Of a DNA stretch of 64,000 nt, positions 10,542 through 22,659 are shown piece after piece. A model generated the notes under the pieces. The model was not told the DNA's origin and did no database searches. It worked only from the letters and a program-made list of their open reading frames with translations. The stretch's first letter is position 1; every line of letters starts with the position of its first letter. The stretch is from Sambucus nigra (taxonomy: Eukaryota; Streptophyta; Magnoliopsida; Dipsacales; Adoxaceae), in contig OX422218.1 of the NCBI GenBank assembly GCA_949130495.1, forward strand, positions 42,664,651 through 42,728,650. The letters run 5' to 3'. The position numbers and the translations under genes were made by a program.

Positions 10542-11469
10542 AAGCTTGAGATTTCAAGAGATGTTAAAGTGAAGTGGAGAAGTGCCCTGAAGTAGGATGG
10601 GGGAAAAACCTTCCTCCCATAGGAGTAATGTTGAGCCGGTGAGAACGTAGTCACCGCATTCGGGGGTGAAAGAAGTTTGGCCTATAGAGAAGCCCAGTGG
10701 ACACTTGTAATGGCGATTTTCTCGAATGTTCACACAATGCTCGGTTAAAGGCCGATAGTGAATAAAGTGTTGTACGGTTAGGGAGACTGTGCACCATAAA
10801 ATGATAGGCTCCAGAATAAGTGTCGTTAACACTTCTGATGGAGTAATGATCATGAAACCCCATTGGTGGACTTTTTCCTGGGGAGGTTTCATTGAACTGA
10901 GGAAGAGGAGGCCGAGAGCGTGTCCTCTTTTACTGAGAAAGTAAGAGGGACTGCGTGGGCAATTGTTGTCGGTCAGACGCGGAACAATGGCTATGATGTG
11001 GAGCGTAGAACCACTCATTTTAAATTCCGTTGAGTGGAAAACAAGGGCCAAGATAAAGTGCCTAGTTGGGGGAGTTGGTGGAAGTAATACTTGGTTCGGA
11101 TAAGACTCGAGTACGGTGTGTGAGAACCATTGGTATTGCCCAACGTGTTTAGCAAGAATGTTGATGGGTACATCCCCCATAATATGATAGAGTATTATTC
11201 TGGTTGCTCTTGATTCGGGTGTGTATATCGAGCTTGTAGTAGTATTGATGCTATTATAGAAAGAGTAATTATATGACTTTCGTGGTATGGAGGTTCTATC
11301 TTTTCTTCACTCGTTATGAAGCGAATGATGATATATTAAATGTATATGTCTAATATGTGTTAATATCATTATGTGTCCCTTGGTTGAGTTATCTATTGCT
11401 TGTTTGCATTGTATGTGGATGTTATGACTTATCTCCACGACCAACAAGGTTAAGTAGTAATGCATAGGA

Positions 11470-11516
11470 GGGTTTCCTTGTTTGGATTCCTCTTTTGCGA
11501 AACGTTCCACGCGTGA
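11470..11516 (+). repeat. GGTTCCTTG module, copy 1 (element 1 internal)
   Basis: A diverged copy: GGTTTCCTTGTTTGGATTCC followed by GCGAAACGTTCCACGCG. It is preceded by TAAGTAGTAATGCATAGGAG. Confidence 0.65.
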
Positions 11517-11840
11517 AACTTAATGACATTGGGAGTGGAGAGATGTTACTTTTCCTTTCTCTTATTTTAAGTATAATATGCGAGTAAAGATATTTTGGTT
11601 GGTTTGGGGTGATAGCAAGAAAATAAAATTGTAAGGCTATCCCACTTCTAGTTCAAAATGGAACTAGTTGTTCTATAATATCTCTCCTGGATACAGGTTG
11701 AGAATTTATAGAGGTGGATCGAGGTAGGTAGAAGATTTTTATTTGTCATGTTATCCTGCGTGAGTGTTTGATTGTTCGTTTGTCTTGTTTATGCTTGTTA
11801 CGCTTTATCTCCATGACCAACTAGTTAAGTAGGCATGTGT

Positions 11841-11890
11841 CGGAGGGGTTCCTTGTTTGGATTTCACTTTACGAGACACTTCGCCGCATG
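11841..11890 (+). repeat. GGTTCCTTG module, copy 2 (element 1 internal)
   Basis: It carries GGGGTTCCTTGTTTGGATTT with CpG decay in the hairpin part. It aligns best with the internal copies of family C at 30381 and 36495. Confidence 0.7.
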
Positions 11891-12337
11891 AACACTTAAC
11901 TAAGTTATGAGTGGATAGGCGTTATTATTTTTATTTCTTTTATTTTATTCTGTTGATTAAAAGTGGGGTTGGAAGGTTTAGCCGAGAATCACGTAGTTGA
12001 GTGATTAAGGGCTACTAAAGTGCGAGATAGAAGCACTACATATAGTTCTCTCCTCTGATCGATGTGAGGGAGACTGAGATATGAAGTCGAATTGAGACTC
12101 TGGGTTATTCCTTGATAAGAAGGATATTGGAAAATATGTATATATGTCATGGGATAAAATTTGTAAGACTTCACATAAAGTGAATTTCTGATCAGTTAAA
12201 ATCTTTAATGATGCCATGGTAAGACGTAGAAGCAGAATCTTCTTAATATAATTGCAAGTTAAAATTTACCGATCCCGATCATGTGTTTTAGACCGTCATA
12301 TCTTAATGACTGACGATGCGAGGTAGTAGTGTAACGG

Positions 12338-12388
12338 GAGGGTTCCTTGTCTGGATTTCGCCTCGGCGAGACGTCCCACGCTTGAAAT
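12338..12388 (+). repeat. GGTTCCTTG module, copy 3 (element 1 internal)
   Basis: It carries GGGTTCCTTGTCTGGATTTC followed by a perfect TCGCC-TC-GGCGA hairpin and CCCACGC. It aligns best with the internal copies of family C at 29839 and 35945, which have the same GGCGA stem variant. Confidence 0.75.
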
Positions 12389-12800
12389 CAAGCGAATGTC
12401 GGAAGTTCAGATTGGTCTTAGGCACTAGGGATATATTTAGTATTCTTTGTGTACGACTTAGATAGGATATATATAGATCGACCATAGGTTTATTAGGATG
12501 TATGGTTTTTTGTGCATGTGACGCGGGCTTAGGAAGGCGGTAGGGAGTTGACCACGGTTAGGTTGTGGGTTAAATCTAAGAGGGATTAGATCCCTAGGAA
12601 CGAGTAGTATGAGATTTGGTAGGTTAGGCCGAAGGAGATGAGGCCCTTTTTTAGAAAAAGTGTTACGTTGGTAACTTAACTCGTGGGGAGTTGAAAGGAT
12701 AAATTGACTTTTGCTTCTGAGCCCATGTTGTTAAGCTCGAGGGTAGATTTAATGAATAAGTCCCTACCAGGAATGGATAGTAATGATACTGGAGCATGGA

Positions 12801-12836
12801 CCTATTGTTTATGCGCCTCATAGGTTTCAACCTTAT
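12801..12836 (+). pseudogene. Relic of the RT N-terminal region
   Basis: The frame at 12801 reads PIVYAPHRFQPYG, which lines up with PIARAPYRMAPSE at the start of the RT region in copy B (6 of 11 identical). It is in phase with the integrase relic at 13329. The match is short, so confidence is moderate. Confidence 0.45.
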
Positions 12837-13328
12837 GGGAAGTATTATTCCACGTTTTATTTAAAATTCATTTTGGTAGTCATCCCTTTAAGTGTTGGAG
12901 GCACTACTTCCTAGGCAGGAAATTTAGTCTTTCTCGTGAGCAACAGGTTGTTGCATTATGTCGTGGAAGAAATCGAGTTGGTGTATGAAGTTCTTAATGA
13001 ACTATTTAAGGGAATGCGATTGGGGTAGTAGATGCGCCAAGTAAGAAACCCGTCGGAGATATTTGCGATGACGACTTGGAAGACTTGGTCGCAATAACAT
13101 TTCGGTCTATGATTGACCATTTCACCTACTCGTGTAAAGAGAGTAGTGGTGGAATGAAGAAGGGTATTTATAGACGTCTGCATTGAACTATCGGCATCGA
13201 ACTGGTCATGATCCCATTTGAGAAAATTGTTGATCGTTCGACCCAATCATTGCATTCCCGACCATTATGGATGGACTTCATGTAAAAGAATACCCCCCAT
13301 TATCGATGGAGGAATGGTAAAACCGTAG

Positions 13329-13642
13329 GAGGTCCCTATTAATATAGGGTGGACCAAGACTAGATATTCGTGTCCAAGGTTTGGTAAAAGTTTCCATAAA
13401 GAAATGGGAGCTGTATGGAAATGGCGTATATCTTACCACCCTAAAGTGGAAGGATGAATAGAGGAAGTTGATTTAATGCCGAAAGGCATATCTTTAATGT
13501 GCGCCTTGGAATAAATGGATGGACGGGAGCAATGACTCATATGGATGAAAATTTCCCATACAAGGATTTGGACCATTTTCTAGGGTATGGCACTGTGAGT
13601 TGCCTAGTGTAGCCAGTTGAGAAATTCGCCTATTCGCTGGAT
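13329..13642 (+). pseudogene. Relic of integrase (catalytic core and beyond)
   Basis: One reading frame from 13329 gives EVPINI, then GKSFHKEMG, then SYHPKVEG, and after stop codons LMCALE, GMAL and NSPIRW. These fall at the same spacing as [34 protein letters not shown] and RSPSCW in the integrase of copy B. The catalytic Asp and Glu positions are lost and the frame has several stops, so it is dead. It fixes the element as Ty3/gypsy and its coding strand as plus. Confidence 0.75.
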
Positions 13643-14086
13643 AAGACCAGTGAATCATATGATTCTTGGACCTAGAATAGTTCCTGAACAATTCTTTGAG
13701 GTGTAGGCTTCTTAGCCATATGCTATTTGGGCTACGCCTATGCGAGGGAAAGTTGAGTGGCATTGGGGTTAAGCCACTTAAAGTTGGTATGGGTGCCCTG
13801 AGGTGAGATGTAACATGATTCTGGAGGTTAGACTATTTGTGCCGAGTCATGTGGGCATCATTTTCCTCCATAGGAAGCTAGAATCGATAGTTAGTGAGGA
13901 ATGCTTTGTTCTATGCTAGAGCACAAATGATGTGGACTGAGATCGATAGGGTCGACCTTAGTCCGGGTCCATTCGGGACGTTGCGATAACGAGGGGTTTG
14001 TTTAGGATGGTAGAATCCTAGTTTAGAGTAGCATAACCTTTATGAGATTTGAGTATTCCCGAATTTGGGGGGCCAAATTCCCTCAT

Positions 14087-14099
14087 AAGGGGGGGAGTA
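14087..14099 (+). other. Polypurine tract of element 1
   Basis: AAGGGGGGGAGTA abuts the LTR2 start at 14100. Upstream GAATTTGGGGGGCCAAATTC corresponds to the GAATTTCGxGGACGAAATTC that precedes the tract in C and A/B. Confidence 0.85.
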
Positions 14100-14963
14100 T
14101 GTAATAACTCTCGATTCTGGGAGGCTCATTTTATATTAATTTTATTGCATAAGGTAATTATATAAAATGTGGGGACTGGAGTAAATATTAATTGAATGAG
14201 ATAGAAGTTAATATTTACTGGGATGTTGTATATGTACCGATTATGTAGTTAAATATCTTCATGTAGTATGATTTATATTGTCATGTATATTAAATGGTAT
14301 TTTGGTTTAAATTATATTGGAACCTGAAATAATTTATAAAATTTTCGGATTCCAGTTTAGAGGGTGTAGTTAGTCTCGGGAGGTGCGAGACAGTCAAAAT
14401 AAGTGTCATATTGTATTTTTGTATTTCGGGCACTTTTACCTGGTTTTAACTTAAATGCGTATTTGGGAGTCATTTTAATGTGGTATGAACAACTTAAGTT
14501 GGGAGACTTGTGTTAAGCCCCGATTTTTAGTCTTCTAAATCCCCTAATTTCCTATTTCATGTCTTAAACATTAGAGAGAAAAAAAGACAGAAACAAAGAG
14601 GAAGAGAAAAGTGGAGAAAGAAGAGAGAAAATGAAGATTGAAGATGGATTGTGGCTACTACACAAAGAAATATGAGACTCTCTACATCAAGGAAAGTTTT
14701 CAACTTGCTAATATGTGATTTAAGATGAATAAATTATGTGATATTTATGTATATTCATTTGGAGATGAAAAATGGAAATTATGGTATTTAAACCTAGATT
14801 TTTGTTTTGATGATGAAATTGTGGATTATAATGGTTATAAATCATGTAGGATGATTTTTGGGTAGATAAATATTATGGGTTGTGATTAAGGTGGAAGAGA
14901 TTTGAGGTTTGGGATGATTTAGTGTTTATAACCCTTAAAACAAAACTTGGCAAATCTACAGAA

Positions 14964-15160
14964 CCGAATCGATTCAGCCTGGCCGAATCGATTCGCCTTG
15001 AGACAGTTTCTAGATCTGAGTCGACCGAATAGATACGGCTCGTTCGAATCGATTAGGCAATTATGCTGAAATGAGGTTTTCCTGACCGAATTGATTCGGA
15101 TAGTCCGAATCGATTCGCTTTTCTGAACCCAAATCAATTCGGTTAGGCTGAATCGATTCG
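14964..15160. repeat. Eight palindromes in four 19-bp pairs (LTR2 of element 1)
   Basis: Centres at about 14970/14989, 15031/15050, 15092/15111 and 15135/15154; all pairs are 19 bp apart. Several copies carry substitutions, for example AATAGATA and AAATCAATTC, so spacing is kept better than sequence. Confidence 0.85.
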
Positions 15161-15589
15161 GAAGCCCTGCACTTTCGAGTGATTTTATTAGTTTAATTCC
15201 AACTCTTTTCCTTTAAGTTTAGGACATAAGAACTTTCTTAAATGAAGTCAACTAAGAGTCCTACATGAATTAGTTATTTACCCTACACTAGAGATGGGTT
15301 ATTAGGGGATTTTTCGGGGATATGCCAATTGATGTTAAGGCATTCTTTCTTCTAGTTGATTATTATGAAACTAGGAGTCGTAGTGTTATGTTCGGGAGAC
15401 TTTAGAAGCTCCTTTGAGATATGTTAGTCATGATGGTTTATAATAACACCGTAAAAGAATCTTTAGAGAATAAACTTAAAGTTTATTTATTCATCGAGGT
15501 TACAACTAGAAGATGTATTAAGTATGGCTCCGGGTATAATATGAGGTATTTATAATAATGTAAATGATTATGCTTTCGGATAAAATGAA

Positions 15590-15630
<41 letters not shown>

Positions 15631-15644
15631 CACTAGGGTGTACC

Positions 15645-15659
15645 CGTGCCGATGGCACG
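15645..15659 (-). other. Terminal hairpin of the Helitron-like element
   Basis: CGTGCC (15645-15650) pairs with GGCACG (15654-15659) around a 3-base loop, 8 nt from the CTAG at 15633-15636. Weaker look-alikes sit at about 15691 and 15809. Confidence 0.7.
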
Positions 15660-17298
15660 ACAATAAATTTATTCTCATGATATTTTGTAGTCGTGTCGAT
15701 GGCACCCCGATAAATTTGTTCTCGTGTCGCTAATAGTGCAAATATAAATAATGTTGGTCATTCCATGATATAATTAAATCTCCATGGCTAGGTGGAACCC
15801 ATGTTGATGGCATGGTTAGCATATTGATCCAATGCTTGCGATATGATTACGATTTTAAGACGGTGGATTTGTGTGTTAGGAACATTTAGTTTAAATTTCC
15901 AATTTGTTTTTTTTTTACTATAACATTTCAAATTTTACTGAACCAAACATTATAATAAACTTTACTGACATAGAACCCAACTAAACTTTATAAACTTTTT
16001 TACCAACTAAACTTTACATACATAGGGCCCAACTAAACTTTATAAAATTTACCGAACCAAACTTTAGAAACTTTATAAACCAAGGAATATGAGTGTACTC
16101 TTATAACATAGGTGCGTCACTCTTTCTCGAGCCTCGTAATAGCTATGGAAATACGAATACACACATTGGTTGTCATGGACCCCGCATGTGTAAATCCTAT
16201 TCTGAAAACAATTCACTGCCAAATGTTGTTTCCGTTTCAATTCTTTTTCAATTTATTAAAAGAAATTTTGTGCTCTAACTATATTATGTATGTTTAATCT
16301 TTTCAATTAACATTTGTTAATTCAATATTTTTTTTAAATAACGAGAAAACACTCAAAATATTTTCAAAATTAGCCGAAAAGTATTGTTTATTTCAGGATT
16401 GTCTAACATGAAGTCCTATTGAAATTATCACCCATATATTTTTTTAATAATATTACAAACTAAAATAAATTTCGAAACGAAAAAAAATCATCCATTAATT
16501 ACAAAACAAATTTAATACTTTTTAGATAAATAATTAATCTATTACTAAAAATTCAATTGTATTAAAAAAATGTGTCAATATGTACAACACAAAACACACA
16601 GAATTGTATCCAAGGTCTTTACCTCTATAGCACATCAACATGTAATTTTTTCAACTTGAGTTGAATCGACAAAAAAATTTAAAATGTATACAAAATGTAA
16701 AATTCAAATCTTGCACGGGTGTATTTGAAATTTCGACAGATATTTTGATTACAATATGATCATCATGTTTGGGCTACACGCTTTTATCATACTATCGGCA
16801 CATTTAATTACAACTGGCTACAACACACAACGTGCAAAAAAAATATTCGTTCCTAGATAGAATTTTATTTTACATACAAAATATTGCCAACACACTGGAA
16901 TATGAAGTGTTTCAAGGAGGGGTTATTTTCAACTATCAATATTCATAAGTGGAAATAAAAGCCTACCTGATGATAAAGTAAACACATAGTTTAGTTTCAA
17001 AAACAATCCAATGACAAAGAAAAAATCATTTTTAACAACTCATAAATACTTGTCTTGAGCCATGTGCTCAAAACTTGCGATGGAGGTTTGACAGCTCCAT
17101 CAAAGGCTAAACAGGTACTAACCACACTGGTAAAAACTAAGTCTGATACAAAAGGTACAACTATTATAGTTATAGGTGGTCTAATAGATCTTTCATAATT
17201 AATGGTCGAAAGGTAAGGGATAAGAGTACAATAGATGGATTAGACAAAAGCTAAAGCTAATAAAAAAATACTATGGAAGTTGTTTAATCATTATCACC

Positions 17299-17394
17299 TC
17301 ATTGGGATGGAAAAACAGATACAAACTGTTCATCCCAAAAATAAGAAATTAATCTATTTAAGACAGCCTCCACCCATTGTCTAAAAGCATCCTG
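17299..17394 (-). other. Exon-like 31-codon frame inside the Helitron-like element
   Basis: On the minus strand the frame begins right after an in-frame TAA that overlaps an AACAG acceptor-like site. It reads a hydrophobic/aromatic-rich peptide containing RQWVEAVLNRLISYFWDEQF and ends in TGA. It could be a captured 3'-terminal exon, which Helitrons often carry, or chance. I do not recognise the protein. Confidence 0.2.
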
Positions 17395-18204
17395 TTATGG
17401 TTGTCCAAGGTGGATGAGGCACCTATAACCAAACAAAATTAAATTAAACTAAAAAAAATAGGAAAAAAAGAACCCTTCAATTTTGCAAAACAGGATACAC
17501 AGATCCGGAATGATTTTGCAGATCACACTTATTTTCTGGATTTAATTTTTTATTTTGCCTTTTCTTCCTGGGTTTAAGAATGTAGAAATATGCAAACCCA
17601 TGTACCTGTGAGAACCCATGTACCGAGAATATTAAATATAAATCTTACACGAAAAAAAGGCTCCAACGGAAGAAAAAAAACCGGTAAAAAATCTTTTGCA
17701 TTTGGCTGGAAAAAAGAATCTATATATATTTTTTAAGGAAGAAGATGAAATTAAACAAAAATCTTACCCTTCAAAGTCCTAAATCAAACCACAAAGTAAA
17801 GAGTTATGAAGACAACTCCATTAAGCAAAGTGATTTAATAACGTCCAACCCAAGTTAATAATAAATACAGTTGCCCATAAGAACTGTCGGACAAAAAACA
17901 ATTTCATTGGGCTTCATCTTTCACTATACTTTTCAGAAAACCCATTTAATTATTATAGTGAAAAAAATCACCATTTCACCTAGAGATTATATCCTAGTAT
18001 CGTACATCCCCAGATTTATGTTCTTCACTCAGAAATTATTCATACATGAAATTATATTGTGTAAGAGAGAGATGAGATGAGAAGAGACAAACATAACAAA
18101 TTAATCACAGTTGTGTGGTGAAGTATACAAAGTTCAATAAAATCTAACCTTCGTGTGTATGATCGAAAAAATTGGACCTCCTTCAATACTCTCTAGATTC
18201 CGCA

Positions 18205-18392
18205 GTTGAGAGAGAGAAAATCGATCCCGGGTTACCATTATTATTTAGATTGGAGAGAGAAAATCGTTCTCGGGTTAAACCTCAAATAACTCGTAGATCA
18301 CATAACTATACCAAAATGGAGTTAAACCCGCAAGCATTTTTCGTTGCAGATCGGAGAGAGAGAAACAGACACTGGGTTAAACCCGCAGACGT
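18205..18392 (+). repeat. Three diverged copies of a GAGAGAGAAAATCG..GGGTTA unit
   Basis: Units with GGAGAGAGAAAATCG and CGGGTTA occur near 18210, 18252 and 18352 inside the Helitron-like element. Confidence 0.55.
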
Positions 18393-18445
18393 GTTTCCCC
18401 AAGAATTTCGTTGGAGAACATAACCCGTATATCTAACCTTATGCT

Positions 18446-18548
18446 GGGTATTACCTGAAAGAAAAAAAAAAAGCCATCAGATGGGTATTACCTGAAAGAA
18501 AAAAAAAGCCATCAGATGGGTATTACCTGAAAGAAAGAAAAAAGGCAT
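18446..18548 (+). repeat. Tandem repeat, about 36 bp, three copies
   Basis: GGGTATTACCTGAAAGAAA units start at 18446, 18483 and 18518; each of the first two is followed by an A-run and GCCATCAGAT. Confidence 0.85.
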
Positions 18549-20902
18549 GATTTGAACAACAAAGAAAAAGAAAAAACTGGAAAAAAAAACATCATCACTA
18601 TAGGAAAAAAACTTAGAGAGTGATATATCTAACCTTATGTTGTGAGATTTACAAAATCCATCATCACTGTAGGGAAAAAAACAAAGTTATCCTTGACCTG
18701 GTGCCTGACCCACCATCACTGTAAAAAAGATGTATAACAAAATGGGTACCCAACTAAACATTTCCCCCACAACCATTTTTTAGTATTCAGCTAAATGGGT
18801 ACTCAAATGAGAACACAACACTATGGAAATTATATAACACATTTAAATCCTTCGGAGCCCATCCTCACCTGCAGAATAACATTTTGAACCAAATAAACCC
18901 ATTTTAGAATGGATGAACAGGGGTGGAGATGAGATATGTGGAGCTGAGGTAAAAAAATAGGTAATAAAAGAAAGTTGGTTTCTTTGTTCTTGTTGCTCGG
19001 CAAGAATCGACGAACATGGGACTAACAGAAACCCATCTTGGTTCTTTTCTATTTGTGATATTTTTGGTATTGGGTTGGAGAGATGGAGAGACTGTAGAGG
19101 TTTGTATTGGGGTTATGAGACGGTAGAGGTTTTTATTTTTTTTTTCCTATAATTAAAGTGAGGTTTTTCTTGGTTTAGTGAGGGAGGAAAGTGAGTGTTA
19201 TGATGATTTTGTGCAGATATGTTATGACGGAGGAAAGAGAATTTCAATCTAAAGATGTGCAACTCTCTCACATCTCGTGTCCTCTCGCAAATTGAGATTG
19301 TGTGGAGATATGTAGAAAGTAAATATTATAGGTTATGTAGTGTAGAAAGTACATATCATAGGTTATGTAAGGTTACACGGATCGAATCCTTGTTGATTCT
19401 AAGCTATTGGATTGAAACACCTCCCATTTAATCTCAACTCTCAGTTGATAAAGACCAAATCCTTCAAGATGTAATCTCAACCGTTAGTTGGGGAAGACAA
19501 AAAAAGCCCTCCTCCTTTATTATATATATATATATGGAAAGGGAAGGAAATGGAAATAGTAATAATGATGGTAAATGATAATTTACTTGATCATGAAAAC
19601 AGTAAATGATAATTTACTTGATTTTGAAAATTGTAAAATAAATGGTTTAAAAACACCTCTCTAAATGACATCATAAGGGAGGTTCGGGCGCTTGGTGATG
19701 CCCCCGGCTAGTGAATGCACGGTGGATATAGTCCTAGGCCATATGACTGATATGTTATGTTTTCTGCACTGGTGAGGAGATTCCGGGTGTGGTCTTGACT
19801 CTCCCGCAGGCATATGGCCGCTTCCCGACGTTTTGCGTTATAGGTGCCCAAGTTGTCTTATATTGATAGGCCCTGGAAGATGATGGTCATTTAGGGGCGC
19901 GCCCAGTGGGGAAACTCGGAGGGGCGGTCTTAGAATCGTTATATATATATAAATATAACTATTCTATATCAAGTGGGACTTGATGAATTGTATATGACAC
20001 AAAGAGAATAATGGAAGTGCCTTAAAGAGCACATATAAATGCCACAAAGAGCATTTGAGAATGACTATTTTCCTGATAAGGAAAGGATTTTTACTAAAGG
20101 TAAAATGGGAAAAAAATGCCACAAAGTGCATAAAATGGTGATTATATATTTCCTGTTAAGGAATAGATATATGAAATGAATCAAGGTATATGATGAAAGT
20201 TTTAATTTATGTTACTTGTTCTTATTTGTTTTATCTTCTGCATTTGAACTGTGTAGGTAGATCCTTATTGCTGCTAGCCTTGATTATCATTCACAACTGT
20301 CATATTCTTTATTCATCTGGTGATCATATAAAACCGGGCCCTGACTCGTTCATATTTCTTGTTGTGCATGCATCTTCTATCCACTCAGGTGCTCCACCGC
20401 AAGGACGCCTGTTCTGATTTTCCTATTCCGGTGATCTTGGCGATCCGTGATGCTTTGCGGGTATTACGGGTTATATGGTATAGCCGCTTTCATTGTTGAA
20501 CTCTAGTTAAGATCAAGTCTTTTACTCAGGCGTGAGGCCCAAGCCTTGTAATTGTTTAATGTAATGTATTAAATAATTTATTAATTTTGTTTAGATTGTT
20601 GTAGAGTCTGTGGACCGACAGCATATTCGATCCTTTTATTGTATACTTGTTGTTATTATTTATACAAGATTTGGGCTCTCCACCTTATCTCTTCAGTATG
20701 GGGTTATTTAAATTCTTTCTTTAACTGAAAAACAAATTTTTTTTTGGCCACCCGTTTTTTTGGAACAAGGAGTGGTTATCCCGTATACTTCTTACTTTTT
20801 TGTGACGCTGAGAATCATTCCATCCATGATTCCGTTATTTTGGAGTATCGGGCGGCCACCCCCTATTTCGGATGGCAGGTTGTCACACAGATCTACAAGA
20901 CC

Positions 20903-21018
20903 GAATCGATTCGGTTTGGGACAGAGTCCCAGGTCCTTTGGAACGAATGGATTCGCAGTAGGAGCGAATCGATTCGCCCTTGAGACTGAATCAATTAGGG
21001 CCAGGCCGAATCGATTCA
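20903..21018. repeat. TCGA-centred palindromes, irregular spacing (LTR D)
   Basis: Copies are centred at about 20907, 20949 (ATGGAT variant), 20970, 20992 (ATCAAT variant) and 21012. Spacing is 42, 21, 22 and 20 bp, less regular than in element 1 and LTR E. Confidence 0.7.
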
Positions 21019-22525
21019 GAAAGAGGGCTATTTTATGGGGGTTTTCTAGGGTGATCTCTAACCCTTTTTGGTTGAGTTTACTGGTTTGGGGCCTTCTCTT
21101 ATGATGTAAGAGATATATTTTGGAGACACACAAGGGGTTTCTCACACATTGTTTCTTATGGGGACTTCTTGGGACAATTTGGGAAAAATATATCCATGTG
21201 TGCATTTGGAGTTGTGTACAGAGATTGTGGGGAAACCCCATTGGGATTGAGAATCCTACTTATAGATCAAATGTAAGTATAGATGTGACGGGAGGCTAAG
21301 AACTCTTAGAGAGAGTTTCGAGAGTATGTTGTGAACTTTCTGGGCCGACATTTATATCGAATCCTTATAAGCATAGGATATTATTAAGATACAATTTGGG
21401 GCCAAACGGAAGAGAGTAGTCGCATTGTCATTAGAAATCATAATTTAAGGGTCAAATCAGAAGTGTTAGACTAGGGGAATCAAGAGAGTAAATGAACCGT
21501 AGTCCGAATTTGGAACGATTAGATCGTACTATCAACTAAAATAATTGGTAGCATATATTATAGTCAAGATAGTTATTACATAATTCTGTGGAAATAATCA
21601 TTGGGATTCCAATACTTGAAATTAAGTTGGGCTAAGTTGAGGCTTATAGACTATTGGTTATGTATGTATCAATAGTCGAAACTAGTATTGGATACATATA
21701 TGTCCTTTTGGAGATATATGGAATGTGTAGTGATTGTTACCTACACTAAACCTTGGGTGATAACCCTAATGTTAGATATACATACATGTATTTTTGGGAG
21801 ACTATTAATCATAGGAATAATGAATGAATATGCTTCAAGTGAGAGGTTGTATTCACATATCGAGGTAAATTAAATGAGTTTGTGGTGACGGCTTGTATAT
21901 TGAGGATTATGTATACTTATAGCCTAGATGATATATCTTATACATATAAACGAGAATTAGTTTGTATATATATAGATATACGGATATGTGAATATATGTA
22001 CATATATCTGTATGGATATGAATATATGGAAATTTAAACCTTATGTGATGGTTTAATATTTGATCATATGATGGGATCATATGGATGTGTATATATTGTG
22101 CATGTGAACGATATATAAACTTATGTAATTAAGCATACCCCGCTCATGCTATCATTGGAAAGTTTCCGCGCAGAGGGTGAGCCTCCTGGCTTGAGGAGCA
22201 GGGTGTGGATATTCCCCAGGTCATAGTCGTCCAGTGTGTTATTATGTGATATATATTTTTGGGGTGGGACGTGGTGGGTATGTCTCGTCTCATTAACCAG
22301 TTTGGAGTTATGGCCACTTCTCGAGACGTCGTGTGCGTGAGTTTATCACGAGGTGGGTGTCGTTGATCCCCACCAGGTGGTCCCCAGTATTGCTACGTGA
22401 GCTGGTCACTGGGAAGATGATAGAATGGTGCAGTTTATCGGAGATATATATAGCCGGGTATATTATGTGCATGGCCCTTGTACAGCATATGTAGTATGTA
22501 CACTTGGCTATGGGATTTGGATGAC

Positions 22526-22527
<2 letters not shown>

Positions 22528-22558
<31 letters not shown>

Positions 22559-22570
22559 TTAGAATAAATG

Positions 22571-22651
<81 letters not shown>
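22528..22651. repeat. (TA)n tracts in LTR D
   Basis: Two TA runs (22528-22556 and 22573-22651) are separated by a short non-repeat spacer. Confidence 0.9.

Positions 22652-22659
<8 letters not shown>

Larger units (their letters stand above)
10179..14099 (+). pseudogene. Internal region of element 1, eroded gag-pol
   Basis: This 3.9-kb interval has no plus-strand frame of useful length. After the PBS and a leader that resembles that of family C come three copies of the GGTTCCTTG module (11470, 11841, 12338) and then pol relics (12801-12836, 13329-13642). The distance between the RT-start relic and the integrase relic is about 530 bp, against about 2 kb in copy B, so most of RT and RNase H is missing. 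The minus-strand open frame at 10554-11180 has no family motif and is antisense to the leader. Confidence 0.7.
15633..19520 (-). mobile_element. Helitron-like insertion in LTR2 of element 1
   Basis: Comparison with LTR1 (8817-8833) shows 3.9 kb inserted in a (TA)n tract. The left edge, read on the minus strand, has CGTGCC-ATC-GGCACG, then 8 nt, then CTAG followed by T: the terminal hairpin plus CTRR end and A/T target preference of plant Helitrons. The right edge, minus strand, reads AATAAAGGAGGAGGGC next to (TA)n; the 5' TC terminus cannot be fixed in the TA run. No Rep/helicase frame is present, so it would be non-autonomous. Confidence 0.65.
7328..20887 (+). mobile_element. Element 1: decayed non-autonomous Ty3/gypsy-type LTR element
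   Basis: Boundaries: LTR1 7328-10178, PBS at 10181, internal region to 14099, PPT at 14087-14099, LTR2 14100-20887 enlarged by a nested insertion. LTRs run from TGTAA to TCACA. The polarity (PBS left, PPT right) gives plus-strand orientation. The internal region keeps only eroded pol fragments with many stops. The flanks CTGGT (7323-7327) and CAGAT (20888-20892) match 3 of 5, so a target duplication is not convincing. It interrupts LTR D. The LTR copies differ visibly, so it is among the older insertions here. Confidence 0.8.
14100..20887 (+). repeat. 3' LTR of element 1, enlarged by a nested insertion
   Basis: It follows LTR1 closely from TGTAATAAC onward, is interrupted in a (TA)n tract at about 15600-15632, resumes at about 19521 and ends GGTTGTCACA at 20887. 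Without the 3.9-kb insert it would be about 2.9 kb, like LTR1. Confidence 0.85.

Noticed and set aside
10554..11180. 208-codon minus-strand open frame
   Set aside because: It is antisense to the leader of element 1, shows no Gag, Pol or other motif, and the aligned family C sequence does not keep it open.
7323..20892. Target duplication of element 1
   Set aside because: CTGGT and CAGAT agree at only three of five bases, which I do not count as a duplication.
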